Assembly (NCBI RefSeq): GCF_002563795.1
Contig: NZ_PDJL01000003.1
Span: forward strand, 310,001-374,000
Direction of reading: 5' to 3'
DNA: 64,000 bases
Source: Vibrio sp. ES.051
Lineage (GTDB): Bacteria; Pseudomonadota; Gammaproteobacteria; Enterobacterales; Vibrionaceae
Positions within the stretch are counted from its first letter, which is position 1. The number at the start of each line of letters is the position of its first letter. Below the pieces are notes generated by a model that ran no database searches, was not told the DNA's origin, and worked only from the letters and a program-made list of their open reading frames with translations. This document shows positions 15,565 through 25,746 of the stretch, one piece after another. A program made the translations under genes and the position numbers.

Positions 15565-17568
15565 CTAACGCACTTGATGAAGAAAATATAAGTGTTTTTC
15601 GTACTGGTCTATAATGTCCGCTATTAATTGGTTTTTGCTGTAACCGCAGATATTATACTGTTGTGAACCTTCTTGAAGGTAAACCTCAATGTAGTATTGC
15701 GACTCAGTTTTTGTACCACTGCGCTCGCCAATAAAGGAAGGAGTCGACACTTCTCGGGCCCAGGCACCATAAAGGAAATCAATTTCATTTCCGTGTCCCA
15801 CGACCAGCGCACAATGCGTATTATCGATCTCCACTTTGGTTTCTAGACCTTTATTACTAAACACTATCGCAACGTCTTTCATTGCTTCTGTAATGTCAGT
15901 GTGTAGAAAGTCCATGGCTTCTGTTTTTTGTGGCATTGCAATCAAGTTCTCGAGTTGTTGCTGCCAACCGACTTCTTGAATACGCGCTAGACTGCTCGGG
16001 GTGGCTTGGTTAAGGTGCTGCACACTGTCGCGCTTGAGCATTTCCAACCGCAGTGATTTAAACAAACCATAACCGACTAATAATAGTACGGGAGCAAATG
16101 GAAGTGCTGATGCCAAAGAGGCCGCTTGTAGCGCTGATAAAACATCTTGCCCACCCGCAATGATTAACGCGGCTGCTACTAAACCTTCCGATACTGACCA
16201 AAAAATACGCTGTTTGACAGGCGTTTCATCGCCATCTTTTGCTGTGAGCGTATCAATAACGAGTGAGCCAGAATCTGATGACGTCACAAAAAACGTAAAG
16301 ATCAAGAGTGTAGCTAATACCGATGAGATGCTTGCGAACGGCATGGTATCTAAAAAGCGAAATAACGACGTTGGTGTATTCGCGAATACTTGGTCGACAA
16401 GTTCAGGCATCTCGCCTGATAAAATACCGTGCAAAGCCGTATTACCGAACACTGTCAGCCAAATTATCGTAACGCCGACGGGGACAAAGAGTACACCTAA
16501 CACAAATTCTTTGATCGTGCGGCCACGAGAAATTCTCGCTACAAACATGCCAACAAAGGGTGACCACGCAATAAACCATGCCCAGTAGAAGAGTGTCCAA
16601 CCACCAAGGAAAGACTGCGTATCTTCATTGCCTGTGTAAGCAAAGTTATTGAATGTCATGTCAACAATTGACGAAAGGTACGAACCAACATTTTGTGCTA
16701 ACGACTGGAAGATAAATAAAGTTGGACCGACGACAGCAACAAATACCAAGAGCAACACAGCAAGGAGTAAGTTCCATTCTGATAAACGGCGAATCCCCTT
16801 ATCTAAACCTAATATCACCGAGCAGGTTGCCATGCCCGTTACGACTGCTATTAAAATAAGTTGGGTCGTCGTGCCTATTGGAATATCAAAGAGGTAGTTT
16901 AATCCAGAGTTGATCTGTAAAACTCCGAGACCTAAAGAGGTCGCAATTCCGAACATAGTTCCGAACACGGCCAAAATATCGACCGCGTAGCCGATTGGGC
17001 CATAAATTCGATCCCCGATGAGAGGGTAAAGCGCAGAACTAATGCGCAAAGGTAAGTTGTGACGGAAACTAAAGTAAGCTAAAGCAAGTGCGACAATCGC
17101 ATAAACGCCCCAGGCATGAACACCCCAATGGAAAAAGGTTTGTGTCATCGCTTCACGTGCTGCTTCTGCGGTACCACCAGCCCCTTGCGCAGGGGTAGCA
17201 AAGTGGAAAATAGGTTCGGCGACACCGTAAAATATTAGACCAATCCCCATGCCAGCAGAAAACAGCATCGCAAACCAAGAGAGATTACTGTATTCGGGCT
17301 TACTATGGTCAGGGCCGAGTTTAATTTGACCGTATCGGCTGAATGCGAGCACAAGCGTGATGATGAGATAGACGCCCATTGCTAATAAGTAGAACCAGCC
17401 AAATGTATCGATAATCCAAGACTGTAGAGAGCCAAACCAAGAGCCTGCGAGCTCTGGCATAGTGATCGTAAACAGGACAAAAAGGACGATTAAGCCTGCA
17501 GAAGGGAAAAAGACGGGTGGGTTAATTCCAGCCAACTTGGGGGAATTTACTTCAATAGTGTTACTCAT
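15565..17568 (-). CDS. betT: BCCT-family choline/glycine betaine transporter (BetT type)
   Basis: A 667-residue inner-membrane carrier of the betaine/choline/carnitine family with 12 predicted transmembrane segments in residues 20-510 and a long hydrophilic C-terminal tail of about 150 residues, the osmosensing feature of BetT. The aromatic box is canonical: FFHWGVHAWGVYAI in segment 4, and WTLFYWAWFIAWSPF followed by GMFVARISRGRT in segment 8. It probably imports choline or betaine under osmotic stress, driven by sodium or protons. A LysR gene is transcribed divergently with a long inverted repeat between. No bet oxidation genes are adjacent, so choline or betaine preference cannot be settled. 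Confidence 0.88.
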   Translation of the reverse strand: MSNTIEVNSPKLAGINPPVFFPSAGLIVLFVLFTITMPELAGSWFGSLQSWIIDTFGWFYLLAMGVYLIITLVLAFSRYGQIKLGPDHSKPEYSNLSWFAMLFSAGMGIGLIFYGVAEPIFHFATPAQGAGGTAEAAREAMTQTFFHWGVHAWGVYAIVALALAYFSFRHNLPLRISSALYPLIGDRIYGPIGYAVDILAVFGTMFGIATSLGLGVLQINSGLNYLFDIPIGTTTQLILIAVVTGMATCSVILGLDKGIRRLSEWNLLLAVLLLVFVAVVGPTLFIFQSLAQNVGSYLSSIVDMTFNNFAYTGNEDTQSFLGGWTLFYWAWFIAWSPFVGMFVARISRGRTIKEFVLGVLFVPVGVTIIWLTVFGNTALHGILSGEMPELVDQVFANTPTSLFRFLDTMPFASISSVLATLLIFTFFVTSSDSGSLVIDTLTAKDGDETPVKQRIFWSVSEGLVAAALIIAGGQDVLSALQAASLASALPFAPVLLLVGYGLFKSLRLEMLKRDSVQHLNQATPSSLARIQEVGWQQQLENLIAMPQKTEAMDFLHTDITEAMKDVAIVFSNKGLETKVEIDNTHCALVVGHGNEIDFLYGAWAREVSTPSFIGERSGTKTESQYYIEVYLQEGSQQYNICGYSKNQLIADIIDQYEKHLYFLHQVR

Positions 17569-17630
17569 AATCAGATGATTTGATTAACCTCTTAGTTATT
17601 TAAAGAACGCCAATCTTGGTTTAGTAGAGG

Positions 17631-17665
17631 GCATAACGTAATGATGTAATGAGGAAACGTTATGC
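17631..17665. promoter_or_regulatory. 9-bp inverted repeat between betT and lysR
   Basis: GCATAACGT (17631-17639) and ACGTTATGC (17657-17665) form a perfect inverted repeat with a 17-bp spacer in the divergent promoter region. The half-sites lie about 26 bp centre to centre, so it is a candidate binding site for the adjacent LysR-type regulator. Confidence 0.5.
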
Positions 17666-17765
17666 AGGGCAACGCCAAGAGAGGTAATGTTTTGGAGCGG
17701 ATAGCATTTTGAAACAAGAGCTAATATTATGAAAACGATAAATGATGATATGAGTATTACGAAAC

Positions 17766-18668
17766 ATGATAGTAGATAAGTCACAAGTACGACTCTTAGA
17801 TTTGGTTGTACTCAATACTTTTATAAAAGTTGTTGATAATAAAGGTTTTACTTCTGCTGCTGACGAGTTGCACTTGGCTCAATCTACGGTGAGCGCGCAT
17901 ATTAAACGTTTGGAAGATACGGTAGAAGGTCGTGTTTTAGAAAAAGGCCAGCGAGTACCAACCCCTACATCAATCGGAACGAAAGTGCTGGCTCATGCGC
18001 GGCGACTGATCAACCAAAACACATTGGCTTGGCAGGATATTTCAGAGCAACGTATTGATGGCGTAGTTAGACTCGGGATTCCTGATGATTATTTGGTTTA
18101 TATCCCGAAAGTGTTGGCTGAATTCGAAAGTCACTTCCCCGATGTTGAGTTACAGGTTTACTGTGGGTTGAGCGTTGAGTTACTAGATAAAATGCAATCA
18201 AAAATGTTGGATCTAGCGGTGACCACACGACAGCCCAATAGTCCAGGTGGCGAGGTGTTGTGCCGTGAAAAGACGGTGTGGGCTGGCGCACCCGGGTTCG
18301 ACATGCATCAACGTTCTCCGTTACCACTTGCTGTTTCCACAGATGGTTTATGTATTTTTCGTCAGAGGGGAATAGAAGCTCTCAACAGTGCAAGCATTCC
18401 ATGGCGAATTGCTTATACGAGTGCAAGTTTATCTGCGTTAACTGCGGCGGTTAAGGCGGGTTTAGCGGTGACAATATTAACCCCGTCAATGCTGGTTCCT
18501 GGGCTAGAAGTTTTGTCTGAAACGAAAGGGCTGCCAACTTTACCTATGACAGAGATCGCGTTACATCAACAAAATGACGTCGATTTAAATGAAGCGTCAA
18601 AAAAGTTAGCGGAAGAAATTAAGCGTCATATTCAAACGAGTGAGGCGTCTCGGGTTAAATTGCTCTAA
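17766..18668 (+). CDS. LysR-type regulator divergent from betT
   Basis: A 300-residue LysR-type transcriptional regulator. The winged helix-turn-helix is at about residues 10-70 (GFTSAADELHLAQSTVSAHIKRLE), followed by a periplasmic-binding-like effector domain from about residue 95 (DGVVRLGIPDDYLVYIPKVL). Its gene diverges from betT across 197 bp, the usual layout for a LysR regulator and its target, so control of betT is likely; the effector is unknown. It should not be called BetI, which is a TetR protein. No clear Shine-Dalgarno is visible before the ATG at 17766. Confidence 0.88.
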   Translation: MIVDKSQVRLLDLVVLNTFIKVVDNKGFTSAADELHLAQSTVSAHIKRLEDTVEGRVLEKGQRVPTPTSIGTKVLAHARRLINQNTLAWQDISEQRIDGVVRLGIPDDYLVYIPKVLAEFESHFPDVELQVYCGLSVELLDKMQSKMLDLAVTTRQPNSPGGEVLCREKTVWAGAPGFDMHQRSPLPLAVSTDGLCIFRQRGIEALNSASIPWRIAYTSASLSALTAAVKAGLAVTILTPSMLVPGLEVLSETKGLPTLPMTEIALHQQNDVDLNEASKKLAEEIKRHIQTSEASRVKLL

Positions 18669-19075
18669 AAGAGGGCTCTGTGACCTTTATGCAGTGAGCA
18701 AATAGATAAAACCAATAAGGCCTTTAAGCGCATTAAAACCGGCGCTCTTGTACATCGATTTGTGATTAATATAGCACCTTTAAACGAAGTGCTATGAAAT
18801 ATTAGGTAATCCATTTATGTGGATCACCTAATTGTGTTATTGCTTAAACTCAACGGACTTCGCTGCAGTAAACATTTAGATGTTGCTGGGTATATATTAC
18901 TCTTAGACTTGAACTAAAATGGTAGCGAAGTAAGGAAACAAAGACGTTCAACAAAGTTGAGTAATATAAATAGCTTAATGAGAATTTATTTCATCAACGT
19001 CACAAGCCGTTACAAATATCCGTTAGGTATTATACTTTGTTGATGGTTAGTATTTAACCTAACAAGGAGGTTTGT
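18669..19075 (+). promoter_or_regulatory. 407-bp gap with two hairpins before the stress-protein gene
   Basis: No gene is supported here. Two adjacent hairpins occur: ATAGCAC/GTGCTAT (18771-18777 with 18789-18795), and a 13-base arm pair with one mismatch, from ATTAGGTAATCCA (18801-18813) to TGGATCACCTAAT (18820-18832). Further on, GTTAGGT (19022) is repeated inverted as ACCTAAC just before the AAGGAGG ribosome site of the usp gene. The hairpins lack T tracts. Confidence 0.4.
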
Positions 19076-20014
19076 ATGAAACGATTTACGAACATACTTT
19101 TTGCTACACAAGGATTACCAGGCCATAGCGATGCGCTTGAACAATCCATTAGGATCGCGTCAAGTAATGGTGTACCTGTCACGGGGCTGATTGCCTGCCC
19201 CAACTTCCCTGCAGATATGTTCCAATATCAGCAAAGCTATGAGCAGTCGCTGCAAGACTCCCTTAAACAAAGTATTCACGATTATAGACAGCAGTACAAT
19301 ATTTCCGAAGATGACGTACCATTTCCTCTTACGGTGCGAAGCAGTGAAAAGCCGGCGGTTTGTATCATCCAAGAAGCATTAGCGCACAACAAAGATCTCA
19401 TTATTAAAGAAGCTGAGCCACTTAGTGACGGCGCGGAAGGGTTCAAAGCCATCGATATGACTTTGCTACGAAAATGTCCTTGTCCGGTTTGGTTGCATCG
19501 ACCAATTGATAAGCCAAAGGACAAACGCCGTGTGGCGGTAGCCATAGACCCAGTTACAAACAGTGATGAACAGCATTTATTGGCCCTGCGCTTACTCGAG
19601 TTATCGCGCTCGATAGCAGATACCTGTGATAGCCGTTTGCATGTGATCTCTTGCTGGGAGTATTACTTAGAAAATTATTTGCACGATAATGCCTGGATTC
19701 AAGTCGAAGAAGATCAATTAAAACAGGAGATAGATAAGGCGAAAGTAAATCATAAACAAGCGCTACAACAGCTATTAGAAGAGTCGGGGATTGCCGGTGA
19801 AATTGTTGTTCATCACCTACATGGAAAGCCAGATGAAAAAATTCCAGATTATGTTGAAAGTATTGAAGTTGATGTACTTGTCATGGGGACTCTCGCGAGA
19901 ACAGGCATATCTGGGTACGTAATTGGTAATACGGCTGAAAATATTCTGCAATCTATTAACTGTAGTTTGGTTGCTCTTAAACCTGATGGTTTCGTATCGC
20001 CAATTCAGCAATGA
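19076..20014 (+). CDS. Tandem-domain universal stress protein (UspE-like)
   Basis: A 312-residue cytosolic protein made of two universal stress protein domains (about 1-145 and 155-305). The second domain has the ATP-binding signature GTLARTGISGYVIGNTAENIL, fitting G-2x-G-9x-G-(S/T); in the first domain the corresponding loop is degenerate (EGFKAIDMTLLRKCPCPVW), as in UspE. A strong AAGGAGG lies upstream of the ATG. UspE-type proteins act in stress survival, motility and adhesion, but the biochemical role is not settled. It precedes a small zinc-ribbon gene and the Mrp antiporter operon, which suggests a salt or pH stress context. Confidence 0.88.
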   Translation: MKRFTNILFATQGLPGHSDALEQSIRIASSNGVPVTGLIACPNFPADMFQYQQSYEQSLQDSLKQSIHDYRQQYNISEDDVPFPLTVRSSEKPAVCIIQEALAHNKDLIIKEAEPLSDGAEGFKAIDMTLLRKCPCPVWLHRPIDKPKDKRRVAVAIDPVTNSDEQHLLALRLLELSRSIADTCDSRLHVISCWEYYLENYLHDNAWIQVEEDQLKQEIDKAKVNHKQALQQLLEESGIAGEIVVHHLHGKPDEKIPDYVESIEVDVLVMGTLARTGISGYVIGNTAENILQSINCSLVALKPDGFVSPIQQ

Positions 20015-20126
20015 GTTATTGATGTATAACAAACCGAGGTTAAGTCGTTGTTTTTAATTAAGGGAGGGACTGAGTTTTAGAACATGGAATTATCAGCTTA
20101 TCAATAAGTTATAAGAGGAGAGTGAC

Positions 20127-20318
20127 ATGAAAAAACTATGCCCGAAATGCCATACAGAAATGATAGAGCGTTCGAATGTTTATATTTGTCCGAGAAATGA
20201 CATCGGTGATTGTAGCTACGATGCGTTTGAATTTACCGATAACGATAATCCATACGTACTAAGCCAAGAACAGGTAAGTTGCGATTTACGTTCTTACACT
20301 ATAGCGGATAGTAAGTAA
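20127..20318 (+). CDS. Small four-cysteine zinc-ribbon protein
   Basis: A 63-residue protein with CPKC near the N-terminus and CPRNDIGDC after a short loop, forming a likely zinc ribbon, followed by an acidic polar tail. It has a good AGAGGAGAG ribosome site. I do not recognise a named family; similar tiny zinc ribbons are often RNA- or protein-binding adaptors. It lies 112 bp after the universal stress gene and 168 bp before the mrp operon, both on the same strand, so it may be cotranscribed with either. Confidence 0.6.
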   Translation: MKKLCPKCHTEMIERSNVYICPRNDIGDCSYDAFEFTDNDNPYVLSQEQVSCDLRSYTIADSK

Positions 20319-20486
20319 CCGTTTTTTGTCGTGGTGTCCTTGAAGTAGCATTCAGTGACGGCTGTTTGCTACTTATCGAACGCTTTTGTTATGGTGTTAG
20401 AGACACGAAGACTAAAGCAGCAAAGTTGGTAGTTGTATCGTCCTTATAGCATAAGGCATGTTTCTAATAACTAAGAATGGGCTACG

Positions 20487-23156
20487 ATGTTGAATAGCAT
20501 AACAGGTAAAAAAAACCTGCCGAAAAATAATGATGATCAGTTTGTACTGCTGATTTTCCCTGTGCTGCCAATTCTAATCTTCTTCTATCTTTTCTACATT
20601 TATACACCAGCAGGCATAAGTTGGAATACGGAGTGGATACCAGGGCTCGATATTAACTTAAGCTTCAGGCTTGATGGGCTTTCATTTCTTTTTGCTGGCT
20701 TAATCAGTGGGATTGGTGCGCTGGTTCAAATTTACGCTTTGGGTTATTTACGAGGGAGCGATAGTCGGTTTTCGTTCCATTTGTACCTCACCTTATTCAT
20801 GCTTGCCATGTTGGGGATTGTAATAAGCGATAATATCCTATTGTTGTTTGTTTTTTGGGAACTCACAACCATCACCTCCTACTTACTGATTGGCTTTAAT
20901 CACGAAAACAAAACTTCACGCAAAAACGCTTTACAGTCATTGATTGTAACTGGGGCTGGTGGTTTAGCGTTGCTAGCAGGCCTTATCTTGCTTGGAGCCA
21001 TGGCAGGAAGCTATGAAATAAATACGATTATTAGTCAGGCAGAAGTTATGGCGCAGCATGAATGGTTTATGCCATCTTTAATGCTCATACTGCTTGGTGC
21101 ATTTACTAAATCAGCTCAATTCCCCTTCCATTTTTGGCTGCCTAACGCCATGGCTGCGCCGACTCCGGTAAGTGCTTATTTACACTCCGCGACCATGGTC
21201 AAAGCTGGAGTTTACTTATTAGCGCGTTTATCACCGATTTATGCGCATAGTGATGTCTGGTTTTATGCCTTAGTGTTAACCGGAAGTATCACGGCCGTTT
21301 GGTGTACGTTTGTGGCGTTAAAGCAAACCGACTTAAAGCTGATGCTTGCTTACAGCACCAATGTTGCTTTGGGTAAATTAATCCTTTTGCTTGGTATAGG
21401 CACAGAGCTGGCCGTTAGTGCCGCATTAATGTTTATTCTGGCGCATTCTTTCTATAAAGCGGCGCTTTTTATGGTGGTGGGGAATATAGATAAGGCCACA
21501 GGGACCCGAGATATCAATCAGTTATACGGTCTGAAGTCGGTGCTAGTCATCAGCATGGTCGCAGGCGTTTTAGCGGCTCTATCCAAAGCCGGGTTCCCGC
21601 CCTTATTGGGTTTTTTGAGCAAAGAGTACATGTACAAAGCCGCTTTAGGGATCAATAGTTGGATTGCCATGGTGCTTTTAGTGGTGAACATATTGATGGT
21701 CGCATTAACCATCATGCTGATCGCGAGGCCGTTCTTTGTAAGTCGAAATGGTGTAGCGCTTGAGACCAAACCCGTCGAGACGAAAAGAAGCATGTGGGTT
21801 TCACCGTTACTCTTGGCATTTGGCAGTTTGGTATTTCCATTAGTGGGTTTGAGCTGGTTCGATCACAATGTCGTCTTCCCTGGTGCATCTGACATTTTGC
21901 CTTCTGCCGATATTAAAGCGACATCTTTGTGGCATGGTGTGAATGTCCCCTTAATTTTGAGTGTCATCACGCTATTACTTGGATACATTGTTTATCGTAT
22001 TTATCCGAGCGTTTCTGCCTTTTTCCAACGGTTAAATGGGCTCGTACCAAAAGCGGAGAATGTATTTGAACACATGCTAGAGAGCATGATGGCGCTGGCA
22101 AAATGGCAAACCGCATTTTTACAACAAAGGCATTTAAGTCGTTATGTATTGTTATTTTTTATTGTTTTAGCCGCCGCTTTACTGAGTCAGGTAGCGCTTG
22201 TCCCTCGGTCTTTATTTGAGCAGCTTTCTAATGTGGCATTTTATGAGATTGGCATCGCTTTATTGCTTGTGGCGGCTGCATTAGTGTGCACGTTGTCCTA
22301 TTCAAGGTTGTTGGCGATTTTAGCTCTTGGGATGATTGGTTTTATGACCACGTTGGTCTTTATGATTTACAGCGCGCCAGATGTTGCGAAAACTTTGCTG
22401 TTAGTGGAGACGCTAATGGTGGTCTTTTTAGCGCTATTAATGCGCCATATGCCGCGTTTAACGACCGTGCCCCAACATTCGATAAAACGTAAAGCCGTGC
22501 ATGTCTTTATCGCCAGTACCATTGGTATTTCAGTCACGTTGCTATTGATGGGCGTCACGTCACAGCCGATGGACACGATAGTCGCTGATTTCTTTGCCCA
22601 AAATAGTGTTCCGGGTGGTCATGGACGTAATATCGTTAACGTTATTTTGGTTGATTTTCGAGCGTTTGATACATTGGGAGAGGTGGTGGTGGTGGTTATT
22701 GCAGGTATTGCGGCGGTGAGTTTATTAAAGACGCGAGCCCTAAAGCAAAACCGTATCCAATCGTTGGTTTTCGCGACTACCGCGCACATCGTAGCGGCAT
22801 TGATGCTGGTGTTTTCTGTTTATTTATTGTTGCGAGGTCACAATGAGCCGGGAGGTGGTTTTATAGGTGCTTTGATCGCCGTTATCGGGTTGTCGCTTCT
22901 CATGTTTGCTGAATCACCTAAGTATGTTCGCTCTAGATTGTATTTTAAGCCATTTGTTATTGCGTTATTTGGTATCTCATTAAGCCTTTTCTCTGGAAGT
23001 TTGAGCTTTGCTTTTGATAAGCCGTTTTTAACAGGATTATGGTGGAAAGACGTTATACCGCTAGGCACACCGTTGGTATTTGACGTCGGTGTTTATCTTG
23101 CCGTTATCGGTGGGGTCATGGGCATGCTACTGCGTATCAATGAGGAGCTCGACTGA
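20487..23156 (+). CDS. mrpA: Na+/H+ antiporter subunit A/B fusion (MrpA-MrpB)
   Basis: An 889-residue polytopic membrane protein, the largest subunit of the multi-subunit Mrp (Mnh) cation/proton antiporter, related to NuoL of complex I. Residues 1-500 carry the proton-channel core: the key glutamate in [17 protein letters not shown], the lysine in [42 protein letters not shown] segments, and [10 protein letters not shown]. The C-terminal 140 residues contain the MrpB hallmark [15 protein letters not shown], so subunits A and B are fused, as in several proteobacteria. It is the first gene of a tightly overlapping mrp operon and overlaps mrpC by one base. It exports Na+ in alkaline or saline conditions. 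Confidence 0.93.
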   Translation: MLNSITGKKNLPKNNDDQFVLLIFPVLPILIFFYLFYIYTPAGISWNTEWIPGLDINLSFRLDGLSFLFAGLISGIGALVQIYALGYLRGSDSRFSFHLYLTLFMLAMLGIVISDNILLLFVFWELTTITSYLLIGFNHENKTSRKNALQSLIVTGAGGLALLAGLILLGAMAGSYEINTIISQAEVMAQHEWFMPSLMLILLGAFTKSAQFPFHFWLPNAMAAPTPVSAYLHSATMVKAGVYLLARLSPIYAHSDVWFYALVLTGSITAVWCTFVALKQTDLKLMLAYSTNVALGKLILLLGIGTELAVSAALMFILAHSFYKAALFMVVGNIDKATGTRDINQLYGLKSVLVISMVAGVLAALSKAGFPPLLGFLSKEYMYKAALGINSWIAMVLLVVNILMVALTIMLIARPFFVSRNGVALETKPVETKRSMWVSPLLLAFGSLVFPLVGLSWFDHNVVFPGASDILPSADIKATSLWHGVNVPLILSVITLLLGYIVYRIYPSVSAFFQRLNGLVPKAENVFEHMLESMMALAKWQTAFLQQRHLSRYVLLFFIVLAAALLSQVALVPRSLFEQLSNVAFYEIGIALLLVAAALVCTLSYSRLLAILALGMIGFMTTLVFMIYSAPDVAKTLLLVETLMVVFLALLMRHMPRLTTVPQHSIKRKAVHVFIASTIGISVTLLLMGVTSQPMDTIVADFFAQNSVPGGHGRNIVNVILVDFRAFDTLGEVVVVVIAGIAAVSLLKTRALKQNRIQSLVFATTAHIVAALMLVFSVYLLLRGHNEPGGGFIGALIAVIGLSLLMFAESPKYVRSRLYFKPFVIALFGISLSLFSGSLSFAFDKPFLTGLWWKDVIPLGTPLVFDVGVYLAVIGGVMGMLLRINEELD

Positions 23157-23509
23157 TGGAAATTGTGTGGAGTATTGTGGTTGGCGTGTTTGTGGCCGCT
23201 GGTATTTATTTAATGTTGGAAAGACATATTTTGCGCCTGCTGTTTGGGGTCATGTTATTAAGCAGTGCGGTTAATCTCGCAATTTTTACTGCCGGAAGGT
23301 TAACACCGGGCGCACCGCCACTTATTGGCGATAACGCCACGTTACCGCAAGAAGGTGTTGCCAACCCCTTGCCTCAAGCGCTGATTTTAACCGCTATCGT
23401 CATAGGTTTTGGGTTACTGATATTTACCTTAATGCTGTTTTATCGAGCTTATAAGGAAACGGGCACTGCAGACGTAGATGAGATGCAACACTCAGAGGAG
23501 GAACAATGA
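23156..23509 (+). CDS. mrpC: Na+/H+ antiporter subunit C
   Basis: A 117-residue protein with three hydrophobic segments, homologous to NuoK. The pattern GIYLMLERHILRLLFGVMLLSSAVNL and the conserved ANPLPQALILTAIVIGFG identify MrpC. Its ATG overlaps the mrpA stop codon (TGATG), and its own stop overlaps the mrpD start, indicating translational coupling. It is a structural and proton-path subunit of the Mrp complex and has no activity alone. Confidence 0.92.
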   Translation: MEIVWSIVVGVFVAAGIYLMLERHILRLLFGVMLLSSAVNLAIFTAGRLTPGAPPLIGDNATLPQEGVANPLPQALILTAIVIGFGLLIFTLMLFYRAYKETGTADVDEMQHSEEEQ

Positions 23510-25002
23510 CGTTGATTTGGCTAACATTGCCCGTTGTTCTTTCATTGAGTACGGCGCTAGTGATCTTTTTTGTGCGTCGGTTTACGAAAGCTGTGGAATG
23601 GCTGAGTGGCGCCAGTGTCGTTCTGAGCCTAATCGTCGCCGGTTTGCTAACGGAAAGTGTGATAAAAAATGGGGTGCAAGCGGTCGCCTTTGGTCAGTGG
23701 AAAGCGCCGTTTGGTATTGTTTTTGTGGCTGATCTTTTTAGTGTAGCGATGGTAATGATTACGGCGGTGATCGGTGCGATCAGTATTTTTTACGCCATGG
23801 CCGATCTTCGTCAAAAGCGATCATACGGTACGTACCATGCGTTAATGCACGTCTTGCTCGCCGGAGTGTATGGGGCGTTTCTGACCGGTGATATTTTTAA
23901 TCTGTATGTTTGGTTTGAAGTGATGCTCATCGCATCATTTGGTTTAATGGTGCTTGATGCCACCAAGGCTCAGGTTGATGGGGCAGTGAAGTATGTGATG
24001 CTGAACCTGATTTCGACGTTGGTTTTCTTACTCGCCATTGGCTTGCTTTACGGCGCGACCGGAACCTTGAACTTAGCCGATTTATACACCAAACTCGGAC
24101 AGAGTGAGTCAAATACCAGCACTATGCTCGCTGCTCTGTTTTTATTCGCGTTTGCAATCAAAGCGGCACTGTTTCCGTTATTCGCTTGGTTGCCAGCGTC
24201 TTACCATACTTTGCCTAGTGGTGTCGTCGCGCTGTTTGCTGCACTTTTAACCAAAGTCGGGGTGTACGCGTTGATCCGCGTATTCACGTTAGTTTTTCCT
24301 CTTGCTGAGAGTGGTTGGCAACCGACGTTAATCTGGGTGGCTGGTTTAACGATGTTAACCGGGGTTTTGGGCGCGGCTAGCCAGTTCGATATTAAGAAAA
24401 TCCTCTCTTTTCATATCATCAGCCAGATTGGTTACATGATCATGGGACTTGCGATCTATACGCCATTAGCCCTAGCAGGCGCCATTTTCTATATCGTTCA
24501 TCATATTATTGTAAAAGCGAACTTGTTCTTAATTGGTGGTTTTATTGAGCGAAAATACGGCTCAAGTGATCTTGAACAACTCGGTGGCGTCTATAAAGCG
24601 ATGCCCTGGTTAGCATTTTTGTTTCTGGTTCCGGCGTTTTCTCTGGCGGGTTTTCCCCCTCTATCTGGTTTTTGGGGGAAGTTTTTGGTGATTAAATCGA
24701 GTTTACAGGCGGAATATTATTGGTTAGCAGGCACGGCGTTGCTGGTTGGGCTACTTACGGTGTTCTCAATGACAAAGATTTGGAGTGAGGCATTTTGGAA
24801 AAAGCCCACCCACGTGAATACCGCAGAGGTGCTGCCGATGAAAGTGCATTGGATGTATTGCATTCCAATTGCCGTCTTAACCACCTTTACTTTGATCATT
24901 GGTTTAGTGGCAGATCCATTTTATCAATTCGCGGTAGAAGCCGCTGAGCAACTATTGAACCCAAGAGAATACATCCAAGCAGTATTAGGAGGAAGTGTAT
25001 GA
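23506..25002 (+). CDS. mrpD: Na+/H+ antiporter subunit D
   Basis: A 498-residue protein with about 14 transmembrane segments, homologous to NuoM/NuoN and one of the two proton-pumping-type subunits. Key elements are the glutamate in NLYVWFEVMLIASFGL (about residue 135), the lysine in FAIKAALFPLFAWLPASYHTLPSG-type motifs (about 218), and HHIIVKANLFLIGG. The start overlaps mrpC by four bases (ATGA) and is preceded by GAGGA. Its position in the order A-C-D-E-F-G is standard. Confidence 0.93.
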   Translation: MTLIWLTLPVVLSLSTALVIFFVRRFTKAVEWLSGASVVLSLIVAGLLTESVIKNGVQAVAFGQWKAPFGIVFVADLFSVAMVMITAVIGAISIFYAMADLRQKRSYGTYHALMHVLLAGVYGAFLTGDIFNLYVWFEVMLIASFGLMVLDATKAQVDGAVKYVMLNLISTLVFLLAIGLLYGATGTLNLADLYTKLGQSESNTSTMLAALFLFAFAIKAALFPLFAWLPASYHTLPSGVVALFAALLTKVGVYALIRVFTLVFPLAESGWQPTLIWVAGLTMLTGVLGAASQFDIKKILSFHIISQIGYMIMGLAIYTPLALAGAIFYIVHHIIVKANLFLIGGFIERKYGSSDLEQLGGVYKAMPWLAFLFLVPAFSLAGFPPLSGFWGKFLVIKSSLQAEYYWLAGTALLVGLLTVFSMTKIWSEAFWKKPTHVNTAEVLPMKVHWMYCIPIAVLTTFTLIIGLVADPFYQFAVEAAEQLLNPREYIQAVLGGSV

Positions 25003-25475
25003 TCTATCTATTCCTCAACTTTTTTTTAGCACTGGCGTGGATGATGCTCAATGGTAGCTACTCTAGTCTGAGTTTTATCGTCGGTTTCACGGTGGGTTTT
25101 TTTGCTCTGCGATTAAGTCAACCCTTTGGGCTCAAAACCAGCTACTTTCGACGCTTTACATCAACGCTCAAACTCCTTGTGTATTTCGGGTATGAAATGC
25201 TCATCTCTGTTGCGCGAGTCGTATGGGATGTCGTTACTCCTACGCACCTCAGCGAGCCAGATATCGTGTATGTGCCTTTGGATGTGGATTCTGACCTTGA
25301 AATCACGCTACTTGCGAATATGGTTTCTTTGACTCCAGGAACATTAAGTTTGGATGTCACAGCAGATAAGAAGCATCTTATCGTTCATGCAATGTTTGCC
25401 CCTGAACATGACGATGTAATTCGAGGAATTAAAGAGGGGTTGGAGCATCGAATTTTGGAGGTGACTCGTGGATAG
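24999..25475 (+). CDS. mrpE: Na+/H+ antiporter subunit E
   Basis: A 158-residue subunit with two N-terminal hydrophobic segments and a C-terminal cytosolic domain with the family pattern LANMVSLTPGTLSLDV followed by a strand-rich LIVHAM stretch. MrpE has no counterpart in complex I and is needed for antiport activity in characterised Mrp systems. The start overlaps the mrpD stop by four bases with GGAGG upstream. Confidence 0.9.
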   Translation: MIYLFLNFFLALAWMMLNGSYSSLSFIVGFTVGFFALRLSQPFGLKTSYFRRFTSTLKLLVYFGYEMLISVARVVWDVVTPTHLSEPDIVYVPLDVDSDLEITLLANMVSLTPGTLSLDVTADKKHLIVHAMFAPEHDDVIRGIKEGLEHRILEVTRG

Positions 25476-25746
25476 CTGGTTACAAATAAGTATTACGTTT
25501 GCTTATGCAGGGTTACTAATCAGTTTTGTGATGACCTTTGTTCGCCTAATTTTGGGCCCGACCTTGGCAGACCGAGTGGTCGCGCTGGATCTGATTTCAT
25601 TTATTACAATCGGGTTTATTACTGTTTACACCTTGGACAGTGGTGAAGATGCGTTGTTGGATATCGCGATCACGTTAGGATTAGTTGCATTTCTTGGCAC
25701 GATCGCTTTCGCAAGGTTAATCGTTAAACGGAAAGGAAAAACGTAA
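25468..25746 (+). CDS. mrpF: Na+/H+ antiporter subunit F
   Basis: A 92-residue protein with three transmembrane segments. The motif VRLILGPTLADRVVALDLIS is diagnostic of MrpF. It starts at GTG 25468 inside the end of mrpE (8-bp overlap), with GGAGGTG upstream, so it is translationally coupled. Confidence 0.9.
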   Translation: MDSWLQISITFAYAGLLISFVMTFVRLILGPTLADRVVALDLISFITIGFITVYTLDSGEDALLDIAITLGLVAFLGTIAFARLIVKRKGKT

